DNA of 10,289 nucleotides, from assembly GCF_000611645.1 (NCBI RefSeq), contig NW_014011480.1, positions 1-10,289 of the forward strand, given 5' to 3'. The stretch's first letter is position 1; the number at the start of each line of letters is the position of its first letter. This document shows, piece after piece, positions 1 through 8,100 of the stretch. The notes below the pieces were generated by a model. That model was not told the origin of the DNA. It worked only from the letters and a program-made list of their open reading frames with translations, and searched no databases. This DNA is from Monoraphidium neglectum (lineage: Eukaryota > Chlorophyta > Chlorophyceae > Sphaeropleales > Selenastraceae). A program made the translations under genes and the position numbers.

Positions 1-764
1 CCGCGAAGCGGGCGCGGTCGCTGTGAGGTGGAGGCAGGCGGGGCGCTTGCTGATCCCCGGCCGTCGTCCCGCACGCGGTCTCATTATTTTGTACCATCCC
101 CAGTTGCTTCAGGTAGATTAGATAGCTTTCCGTGATTTGGTCTCGCGAGGCGTCGCCTCATCTCCCTGTGCCGCTTGTTGAGGGCGCGTGTTGCGAGTGC
201 TCGCCGCTCGACCTCCCCTGCCCCTTTCCCTTTCACGCGTGATGTTGTCAGGTATACAGACGCTGCTTGCGCCATTCACGCGCCTGCCGGCTGCACTTGC
301 GCTCGTGCTTGAGCGCCGCCGCCCGTATTTTGGCTTGCGCCCAGCTGCTTGCGCGCCGCTGCGTCGGTGGCTGCGCCTTTGATCTAGGAAGAAACTAACC
401 AGTTATGTCCAGGCATTGTGTTCGCGCACACGTATGCATATACACGAAAAATATGCACTGCTGCGGCGTTTGGTGCCCGGCTATTCGGCTCGCTCCGCCC
501 CAGCGGCGCGACAATGGTCAACCCGTCCCGCCTGCCCATCCGCCGCCGTCCATTCACTCGCTTCACAAGCGATGCTGACCACATACAATGGTGCATTTGA
601 GTAACTGCAGCCAGCAGCCCACCGTCTGGTCAACAGGTCCACAGGCGTCAGCCACTCATCCGCAGGCTGTCCTGTCTCAGGGGCGGCACGAGCACAGGCT
701 GCAGCTACGAGGCACTGCTGCGGAACCACGCGGGTGTTAGAGGTTGTGCGTGAAGGGATTGATC
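1..764. other. No gene supported; presumed upstream/5' region of the AANAT gene
   Basis: I see no convincing coding region here. Open frames on both strands are short, overlap one another and resemble no family I know. No TGTAA poly(A) signal is present on either strand, so there is no sign of a gene ending here. The stretch directly precedes the AANAT start at 765. An in-frame TAG at 738-740 shows that the AANAT frame does not extend upstream without splicing. It probably holds promoter and 5' UTR sequence, but I could not pick out a convincing TATA element. Confidence 0.5.
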
Positions 765-2367
765 ATGTCCCGTGCCTACTCCGCGCTGGGTCAGGGCAGC
801 ATTTTCTTCAGGGGCGCTGAGCTCGATGATCTGAGCGCGATCTATGCGTTAGAGGTGCGGGGTCATTGATAAAACGCCTAGCAATGGCCGTAGGGTCAGC
901 GAAGGCCATCGTGTGTCCGCAGCTTGTCCGCTCCTGCCGCCGCAAGCCCGCCGACGACTGACACTTTGTTACTGCTGCACCTGGCTGATGCAGCACCGCA
1001 CATGGCAGATCTTAGAAATTGTTGGCATGTGTAAAACCAGGGGCTGCCTAGCAAACGCAGCTGTTGACTTGGTGCGGCTGTTGTACAGGCGGCGTCATAC
1101 CCAGAGGATGAGGCGGCCACGCGGGACAAGCTACACTACCGCATCTCACACGGTGGGCGCTAATTTGCATCATTCAAACACTCCAGATGCCAGATCGAGG
1201 CCGAGTTTCGCTGCGCTTTGTGGCAGCTTGCTGAGGGCCTGCACCCCTCTACCCCTAAGAGGCAAGCCCCATCCACCCAACGATCCCGCCTCCTGCTCCC
1301 TCCCAGCCCCGGAGGCCTTTCTGGTGGCAGTGTCCAGCAGCGGGGGCGGCAGCGGCGAAGGCGGCGCAGCAAGCGCAGCGCAGGAGGATGAAATCATAGG
1401 GTGGGTCAGGGGGCTGACGGGGTCGCGAGGGTGGGTTGAGTCCGCCATAGCTCAGCGCCATCGCCGTCCCCTGCGCCCCCAGCACCGTTCGCCTGATGCT
1501 TCACGGCTGGCACCCTCGAATGCGGGCAGCACAACCACCGCCTCCCCCTCTGCTGTGCACAGGTATGTCTGTGGCACGTGCTCCAGCGCCGCAACCCTCA
1601 CGCATGAGTCCATGAGCCGCCACGAGCCCGAAGGGCGCCTGCTGTGCATCCACTCAGTGTGCGTCGCGGAGGCGCGGAGGCGCAAGGGCGTCGCCACCAG
1701 GTGTGCAGGCATCCTGCCGCCATGCATGCAGAGCGGGGTGGCTGCTGTCTAGACCGACATCCTCGCCACGTGGGGCGCAGCTGGGGGACTGAGAGCGGAG
1801 TTGCGTGTGCTGGCTGCGGCGGCTCCGCACGCACCCATCGAATCGTCTACAGGCTAGTGGCCTGTTCCTTGAGCGCCATTACCCAAAGCAGTTTGGTCCT
1901 TACTATTTTTTGCCTCAACCCACCCACCCTTAGGCTGCTGCGCACTTATCTGTCCTACGTGGCGGCCTCGTTGCCCCAGCTGGAGGAGGTCAGGCTGCTC
2001 TGCAAGCAGCAAATGGTGAGGCCCTCACTGCGGCCCAATTGCCAGAACAAATCAGCCCAAGGGAACGACCGCCCCAAGCGGCGCCGCCCTTGGCTAGACT
2101 CGGCAGCCCGTGGTGCGCGACCATGCATTCGCTGCTGCACGCATGTGGAAGGTCGATCTGCACAGCCACCTCGGCCTCGGGTCATCAGGTCCCCCAATCA
2201 CCCCGCCCGCTGCCCCCCGGCGCACTTGCGCTGCGCCGCGCCAGGTGCCCCTGTACGGGGGCGTCGGGTTTGTCCTGCTGGGGCCCTCGCCGGTGGTGCA
2301 CGGCCAGGAGCAGTGGCTGGAGATGGCCTACAGCTGGGAGCCGCCCGGCGCAGAGGACGCAGCTTGA
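765..2367 (+). CDS. AANAT: Arylalkylamine (serotonin) N-acetyltransferase, GNAT superfamily, six exons, 196 aa
   Basis: The predicted enzyme transfers acetyl from acetyl-CoA to arylalkylamines such as serotonin, the penultimate step of melatonin synthesis; it is probably soluble. Exons are 765-854, 1089-1152, 1307-1400, 1563-1700, 1934-2015 and 2245-2367. All introns are GT-AG (154-234 bp) and all phases agree, giving 591 nt. The start is the first ATG after an in-frame TAG at 738-740. Family landmarks are SYPEDEAAT near residues 33-41, HAPEAFLVA at 51-59, THESMS at 96-101, IHSVCV at 112-117, the acetyl-CoA loop RRKGVA at 122-127, LLRTYL at 130-135, and VPLYGGVGF followed by GPSPVVHG at 157-176. 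Compared with the sheep enzyme, His122 and Tyr168 match His113 and Tyr160, while the His120 position is Cys111, which resembles the non-vertebrate type. A Gly/Ala/Ser-rich insert lies at about 61-76. No transit peptide is evident. Other arylamine substrates are possible. Confidence 0.9.
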
Positions 2368-2507
2368 GCAGTGCTTACTGTGGTTTGGCAGGCGTGTGCT
2401 TGGTGCGCCGTGTGATCGGCCGACCGATTGACTTTCAATTTTTTTGGAGCGGCCGCTGCATTTTCTGTGCCGGCTGCTAGTTCCAAGCCTTTTTGCAAAG
2501 GGGGGGG

Positions 2508-2512
2508 TTACA
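2508..2512 (-). terminator. TGTAA poly(A) signal of the MRNIP-like gene
   Basis: The plus strand reads TTACA here, which is TGTAA on the minus strand, about 76 nt beyond the stop codon at 2588-2590. It lies past the poly(A) signal of the convergent AANAT gene, so the two mRNAs are predicted to overlap at their 3' ends. Confidence 0.6.
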
Positions 2513-2530
2513 TGAATTCCCCCTGGCAGT

Positions 2531-2535
2531 TGTAA
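2531..2535 (+). terminator. TGTAA poly(A) signal of the AANAT gene
   Basis: The pentamer TGTAA is the usual poly(A) signal of chlorophyte green algae. This copy is 164 nt downstream of the AANAT stop codon and is the first one on this strand after it. Cleavage would be expected 10-20 nt further on, around 2545-2555. Confidence 0.6.
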
Positions 2536-2587
2536 CGGATGGCAAGGTGGACACGCTACAACTTAAAAATGTGTGTCCTGTTGCCTG

Positions 2588-2900
2588 TCACGCGGCCTGC
2601 CGCCGGCCCCAGCCATGGGTGTCTGCCGCCATACTGGCCTCGTTTGACTGTCGACGCCCCCAGGCCACAGCGTTCTCGCCATCGCTCTCGGAGCCGTCTG
2701 ATGCCGCCCCCTCGTCGCCTTCCAGAAACTCGCCCCATCTTGACACCTGCGCCGCTGCCGCATGTGCCCCGCCCGCGGGTGCACGCCCACCCATCACTTG
2801 CTGCGCAGCGCCACCTTGCTGCTGGCGTAACAAACCTGGTGCCGGTCGCTGAGACGGCACGCTCCAGCTGGCCTGCTGCTGCTGTATATGATGCTTCTCC

Positions 2901-2945
<45 letters not shown>

Positions 2946-3706
2946 CAAACATGTGGCTGAGCGCCACGTATCAGCGGCCCCAGGGGTAGCTGCGGCTGGT
3001 GGTGGTGGTGGTGCTGCTGCTGAGGGTTGACAGGTCTCGCAACCGTCGGCGCAAGCCACTTCCCTGCAGCGACGGCTGAGCTGCGGGGTGCAGCCGTTGC
3101 GCAGCCGCCAGGTCCGTCGGATGCCTGGGGGCGTGAGTTTGCCCAGCCGTCTGCCACCTTGACGCGCTTGTTCTGGCCCCTGACCCCACAATCACCTTCG
3201 CCGCCGCCGCCGCCGCCGCTCACTGCGTTGCCCCCTCGCCGCCTGCCACGTCCCTTGCCGCCCCGCGAGTGCCCATCCCCTGGCAGTGCCGTCACAAACC
3301 CTCCCCCGCCGCCGTCATGTTCGCTGTCCACGTCATCCTCCTCACACATGCCCTCAGCAAACCCCTCCCAGCAGGGCCGCGCGTTGCCCGGCCCGCTGCT
3401 GCCAGCCGCCCGCTGAGTCCCAGACTGCAGCCCGACTGTTTCGGCCTGCTGCGCCGCCTGCTGCTCCGCGCGCTGCGGCTCTTTCTGGTTGAGCCCTGCT
3501 GCCTCCTCGGCTTCCCCCTGGGAGGTATTGAGCTGCTGCACCACGAGACGCACATCCTTCGCCGCGTCGCCCACAGCAAACACTTGCAGCACCGACTGCT
3601 TGGCGCCGCAGGTGGGGCAACCCCACTTGCCACTCTTCTTCTGCAGCTGGACGCAGAAGCGCGAGCACGCATGGCATCTGACAGCGCAGAACGTCTGCTT
3701 GCCCAT
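2588..3706 (-). CDS. MRNIP: MRNIP-like zinc-ribbon protein, single exon, 372 aa, with poly-His and poly-Gln tracts
   Basis: MRNIP-family proteins (formerly UPF0544/C5orf45) bind the MRE11-RAD50-NBS1 complex in animals and support DNA damage signalling and fork protection; the algal role is inferred. The N-terminus carries the family signature: C11-x2-C14 and C30-x2-C33 form a zinc ribbon, with the KKSGKWGCPTCGAKQS block at 23-38, followed by VQQLN. A second family feature near the C-terminus is SRWGEFLEG at 322-330, followed by an acidic stretch. The middle is low complexity: five His at 232-236 and fifteen Gln at 255-269. The start at 3706 is the first in-frame ATG after a stop at 3803-3805, in a good GCCATGG context, and lies just before the conserved domain. 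The frame extends upstream to a GTG at 3778, which I reject as a start. No intron is needed. The gene converges with AANAT and diverges from the SRPK-like gene. Confidence 0.87.
2900..2944 (-). repeat. CAG trinucleotide repeat encoding Gln15 in the MRNIP-like protein
   Basis: On the coding (minus) strand this is eight CAG, one CAA and six CAG codons, read on the plus strand as CTG/TTG. It encodes Gln255-Gln269. A further short glutamine stretch (four Gln after EKHHI) follows. The single CAA interruption is the only impurity. Such tracts are prone to length change. Confidence 0.95.
2999..3013 (-). repeat. CAC repeat encoding five histidines in the MRNIP-like protein
   Basis: Five consecutive GTG triplets on the plus strand read as CAC on the coding strand and give His232-His236, preceded by three Gln. 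It lies in the disordered middle of the protein, and no function is claimed. Confidence 0.85.
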
Positions 3707-4161
3707 GGCACGGCGTGGTACTGCCTGCTTGTGCTGCACGAGTGGCGAAATTTGTGCGCCACCATGGCCAACACGCACGATGCGGTTGAGTGAGTTGGAG
3801 CGTCAGTGGGTTGAATGGCGGATGGTTGATATGTTTTTAATCATATTCCTTGCAGAAGGGAGCCGCAGCTATGGCAGCAGCACAGCTGATCTACAGGCCC
3901 CCAGCCCCAGGGGCGTGCGCCTGCAACCAGCAGCTCGAGCACCGGAGCAAGCACCAACGGTAGTATCGCGGGCAAGCTACAACGTACCTCGCACACGATT
4001 TTAATTGCTCGCAAGGGTTTAGTTCTGGTCTAGGGCGACGAAAGCAGGCAGAAGCTGACTGCAGATCTGTCGATTTGAAAACGCACTGAACACTCGAAGG
4101 GACTTTAAACACAGAGCGAAACAATAACTTCGCTTTTTGGGAGCTGAATGACCTCTCTGTG

Positions 4162-4197
4162 CATTCTCTTCAGTCACGCTCTCATTCTCTTCAGTCA
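4162..4197. repeat. Two-copy tandem repeat, 21-bp period
   Basis: The 15-mer CATTCTCTTCAGTCA occurs identically at 4162-4176 and 4183-4197, with a similar 6-nt spacer pattern after each copy. It looks like a recent local duplication in non-coding sequence. Confidence 0.85.
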
Positions 4198-4688
4198 TGC
4201 ACATGAGCACAGGCTCACACCCGAGCTTGCCCTGTCACTCGCCGCAACCGTAGCGCGGCAGAAGCGGATTGGGGATGTTTGGAGGTCCCTGAGATACATT
4301 AAGCTATGTCCCATGCATGCGCCGCTGCTGCTCACTCGCGTGGCGCATTGCCTGTCCGTGCTGGTTCAACAAAAGCGGGGTGGGTCGGTGCCGCGAAATC
4401 ATAGTTGTGTGCAGTTGCCCATGCGCAAGGGCAGTGCTGCCACAGGTGTGCTTCTGTGCTCCAGTAATGCATCTTCAGTCTCTTACACCACACCAGGGGT
4501 GCCCAGTTACAGCGCAACTCAGATGGAGCACATGGGCTTTATTCTGTGACCCGGGTGCCCATGTAACTCGCTGTACGCAGCCGCTGTCAGAGGACCCTAC
4601 GCCGCCGAAGGTACAGTAGGGAGACTTCGAGTAGTCGCGTCCACGTATCAATTCGCCTCTGATGGACATGTCACCACTCAGCGTTAGT

Positions 4689-4705
4689 GCGTACACCGTG
4701 TACGC
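4689..4705. repeat. Perfect 8-bp inverted repeat with a 1-nt spacer
   Basis: GCGTACAC at 4689-4696 is followed, after a single C, by its reverse complement GTGTACGC at 4698-4705. With almost no loop it is better read as a palindromic protein-binding site than as a hairpin. It lies about 450 bp upstream of the SRPK-like start and immediately before a direct repeat of GTTGACCACA. Confidence 0.7.
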
Positions 4706-4710
4706 CGCAT

Positions 4711-4737
4711 GTTGACCACACTGCGTGTTGACCACAG
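4711..4737 (+). repeat. Direct repeat of GTTGACCACA (W-box-like cores)
   Basis: The 10-mer GTTGACCACA occurs at 4711-4720 and again at 4728-4737, 17 nt apart. Each copy contains TTGACC, the core of the W-box recognised by WRKY factors in plants. A related GTGTTGACCA occurs at about 5010. Regulatory function is inference only. Confidence 0.6.
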
Positions 4738-5138
4738 CGCATGCGGCGGCCCTTTCCACTCATCACCATATGTGCGGGACCCATACAGGTCCAGGCCTCT
4801 CCATATTCTGCCATGCCAGGGCCCCGTTGCAAGCCCAAACCCATGCCATCTTCAAGTTCACTGTCAGTCACCTTCACGCCTAGCTAACTCACTAGACAGT
4901 GTCACACGGTCAGGAATGACCAAAGATGACTGGGGCGTAAGAGCGAGAAATGGCAGGTGACGAAAGGCGATGTAAACCGGACAGACATATGGAAATTGGA
5001 ATTGACAGGTGTTGACCAGCGCGCCCGACACCACGGAGCGCGCTGTCCAAGGAGGTGCAAGGCTGCCACCCATTGTTTCGCGACGTTTCTTTTCATGGCG
5101 GCATCCTGTGTATGTACGCCTGTACAAAAGTTGATGAA

Positions 5139-5160
5139 TTGACAGCACGTTGACAGCATG
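5139..5160 (+). repeat. 11-bp tandem repeat overlapping the most upstream SRPK-like ATG
   Basis: TTGACAGCACG at 5139-5149 is followed directly by TTGACAGCATG at 5150-5160. The only difference is C to T, and this creates the ATG at 5158-5160. The first possible start codon of the SRPK-like gene is therefore part of a small repeat, which weakens it as the genuine start. Confidence 0.85.
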
Positions 5161-8100
5161 TCGACGGTACAGATCACCAGCGGGCCAGGGATACCGATAG
5201 TGCTTATAAGCAGTGCAACATCAGAATGTATGGTGCAGCAGGGCGGAGCGAGGGCCGTGCCACGCAGATCACGGCCTGCTCCGATGCATTATCCACCTTT
5301 TGCGAGCGCCACAGCAGGTAATGCACTTATTGAAAAGCCTAGAAATTATGTTGACGCAAGGGCCGCGCCCATGTTTGGGGCCAACACTTGCATTTGCAAT
5401 CCGCCCAGTGCCCGGCTTGCCTCCGCCGCCGCCGCGCTCATCATCATCACTGCCGCCGCGCTGCACCTCCCACAACCTCCCGGCTGGCGAACTGCCGCCG
5501 CAGGCGCGGCCGCATCTGATGTGGTGCGCGGCGTGGCGCATGATGTATTCAAGAAAGGCGACAGCCTCGCGGGCGGCCGCTACCGCCTGGACTCGAAAAT
5601 CGCCGACGGCCGCTTTGCTAGCATCTGGCTCGGGAGCGACTCAGCGCGGAGCGGTGCGCCCGTTGTCCTGAAGGTGCGGCAGCCTGGGCTGGCCCCACAG
5701 GATTGGTTGCGAGCAGCACGAGCGCGCCCCGCGGGGACGCTTCTGCCGAGGCGGCATCGGCGCGCACGCATCGGGGGACGGTTGTCACACTCAACAGGCA
5801 CTGGCCGCCCTGAGGGCTGGTGCCCTCTTCCCCCCGACTTAGCCAAGCAGCTCTTTGCGTTGTCCCCTTCACTGCATCTGCATCGTCGATGACCCCTCCG
5901 CAGCTGCTGGAGTCTGGGGATGCGCCCACCTACAGCGCGGGCGCCAGGGAGGCGGCCGCGCACACCGCCGCCGGGCGCCACCCCAACATCGCGCGGCTGC
6001 TGGCCACGTTTGAGCACCGCTCGAAGGGCGGCCGCCACGCGTGCATGGTGCGGCCGCGGATGCTGCGGGGAACCTTCTCAGGATACGCATCTGTGGCTGC
6101 TGAACTTATAGGATCCGGCTGCCGCCTGTGTCGGCTTGCACACCGGCTCATGCGCCAGCCGGGTACAATCTCAGACGCCAGCTGCTGCACCAGCACGCAT
6201 GTGGCCGCTGACGCACCACCCGTTTTGCATGTCATCAGCTCTGCGCAAAGCTTGCTTCTCACCAGCAGCTGAGACGTCTCCTCAAGAGCGCACCCCCCCC
6301 CCTCTCGACCCCCACCCACTCCCTGAGCTTGCGCCCTCTGTCCTGCTCCCATAGCAGAGACTCCCCGCACCCATCAACAGCCAACCACCCGCCGTACCAC
6401 TCTAACGCGTCCACTGTCGCCAGGTCATGGAGCCGCTGGGGTCGAGCCTGGAGGAAGCTGCAGCCCTCTGCGGCGGCGGCCTGGGGATGGGCCTACCGCT
6501 GGGCGCGGTGCGGGGCGCGGCGCGGCAGGCCCTGGCGGCGCTCGACCACCTGCACAGGTGGTTGCTTGGCACGCGGCGGGGGCGCCCCGGCGTCATCCAA
6601 GGGAACCCGGGCCGTGGTTTTGCAACGGTTTGGGCATGACACACTGGCACTATGCACGTGCGCCAGCCTCAAGGATCGTGGGTGTGCCCTAGCCGGCCGA
6701 GCGCGGGCACCTCAAGGCCCCCCCTGGTAACAGGCGCTCCGCTGGACAAAGGGCCCCGACGCTCACTGTCCCTTGAGCCCCTTTTTGGGACCTTGTCTCA
6801 CTGCATCCCCCTCACAAACGCCTCACGTGCCGCCTGTGGCCCTCCGCGCTCGCTCACCTCAAACACCCCGCCCCAGGCAGCAGCGCTACGCCCACATGGC
6901 CGTCACCCCCTCCAACCTGCTGCTGGACAAGCCCTTCCGCTCCCTCGCGCCGCCGCCACCCTCAAACCCCCTCGAGGCGCTGTGGCGCTCGTTCCAGGCC
7001 GCGTGGGGCCAGGTCTCAAACGCGGCGGCAAACCCCGACCCGGGCGTCACGGCCGCCGCCGCGGCCGCCGCGGCCGCCGCGTCGACGTCCGGCAGCGGCG
7101 GCAACGGCGGCGACTCGTATTCGGAGGCGAGTCTGTCGAGGGCTGCGGTGAAGCTGTGTGATTTCGGCAGGGCGCTGCCGTTGGATCGGCTGGGGGAGCC
7201 GCAGGGCAGGGAGCCCCTCATGATATTCGCCAGCCCAGGCTACCGGCCACCAGAGGTGGGCCGGCCACCGGCCTGCCTGAGGGGGGCAGCGGTCAAGGGC
7301 ATGGGTGTATGAAGGGGGTGCGTGCGTGGGCTTGCGCGAACGCGTGCATGACACGTCATCCGGCGCGCACATGCAAAATGCCGTGCTGTCGCGCTCGCAC
7401 AAGCCCTCCGCTGCGCCCGCCCGACACGCCATGCGCACGCCCTCCCTAACGCCCGGCATCCCAGCACGACCCCACACCACCATTCCGGCCATTTTCTGGT
7501 GCTTAGTCACGGGCATGAACCCCCCACACACACATTTCCCCAGGAGGTGCTGGGGCTGGAGTACCGCGGCCCCTCCTATGACATGTGGAACCTCGGCTGC
7601 ACCCTCTTCTCGCTGGCGACGGGGTCGGACCTCTTCCACCCTGAGCGCGGCCCAAGCGGCGCCGACCAGGGGGAGGGGCAGGGACCTGGCAGTGGCAGGG
7701 ATGGCGGCAGCGGCGGCGGCGGGCCGGCGGGCGGCGGCGGGCGGCGGTTTTGGGCTGAGTTTGACGGCAACGACGCCCACCTGGCGCAGATGGTCGCGAC
7801 GCTGGGGCGCATCCCGCGGGAGGTGCGCTGGGGAAGTTGTCTGGCATGAAAGATGCATTTTCAGTGCATCTTCTTGCTGTCAGTGATTTAGAAGCGGTCT
7901 GTTTGGGCTGGGGCGCAGGGCACCAGTGCAGACCGCCGCGGCGACATGCTGTTTCAGGGTCCTCTGTCATATCCCAAAAGCTTTTTACAAACGCTTTCAG
8001 GCACCTATCACACTCCTCCACACCCCTTACCGAACATGCACACCCGCTCCCCTCCCGCGGCCCGCGGCTTGCCGCCTGCGCGCTCCCTGCGGCAGATGGT

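Larger units (their letters stand above)
3707..5157. other. Intergenic region between the divergent MRNIP-like and SRPK-like genes; no gene supported
   Basis: This 1.45 kb stretch is visibly lower in GC than the flanking exons. It should hold both promoters and 5' UTRs. Only short, overlapping open frames are present. The longest plus-strand one (4148-4549, 133 codons) matches no family I recognise, although a TGTAA lies 13 nt after its stop (4562-4566). Other TGTAA pentamers occur at 4971-4975 (+) and 4507-4511 (-). Small repeats are listed separately. A short non-coding or lineage-specific transcript cannot be excluded. Confidence 0.5.

Noticed and set aside
384..729. Overlapping short frames on both strands upstream of AANAT
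   Set aside because: None is supported by splice structure, family similarity or a poly(A) signal. Several lie opposite one another, as expected for chance frames in GC-rich DNA.
913..1752. 279-codon plus-strand frame covering AANAT exons 2-4
   Set aside because: It reads through two introns. Only its 1563-1700 part is in the AANAT frame; the rest encodes no family blocks, whereas the spliced model restores the full AANAT signature.
2900..2944. CTG repeat as a CRISPR array or mobile-element signature
   Set aside because: It is a simple trinucleotide repeat in a coding frame. There is no repeat-spacer structure, and no transposase, long terminal repeat or target-site duplication is visible anywhere in the window.
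2556..3191. Alanine-rich and other frames overlapping the MRNIP-like gene on both strands
   Set aside because: They are shadows of the CAG/CTG repeat and GC-rich coding sequence read in other frames, without domain content.
3707..3778. N-terminal extension of the MRNIP-like frame to 3778
   Set aside because: The codon at 3778 is GTG, not ATG. The first ATG after the upstream stop is at 3706, directly before the conserved zinc-ribbon domain.
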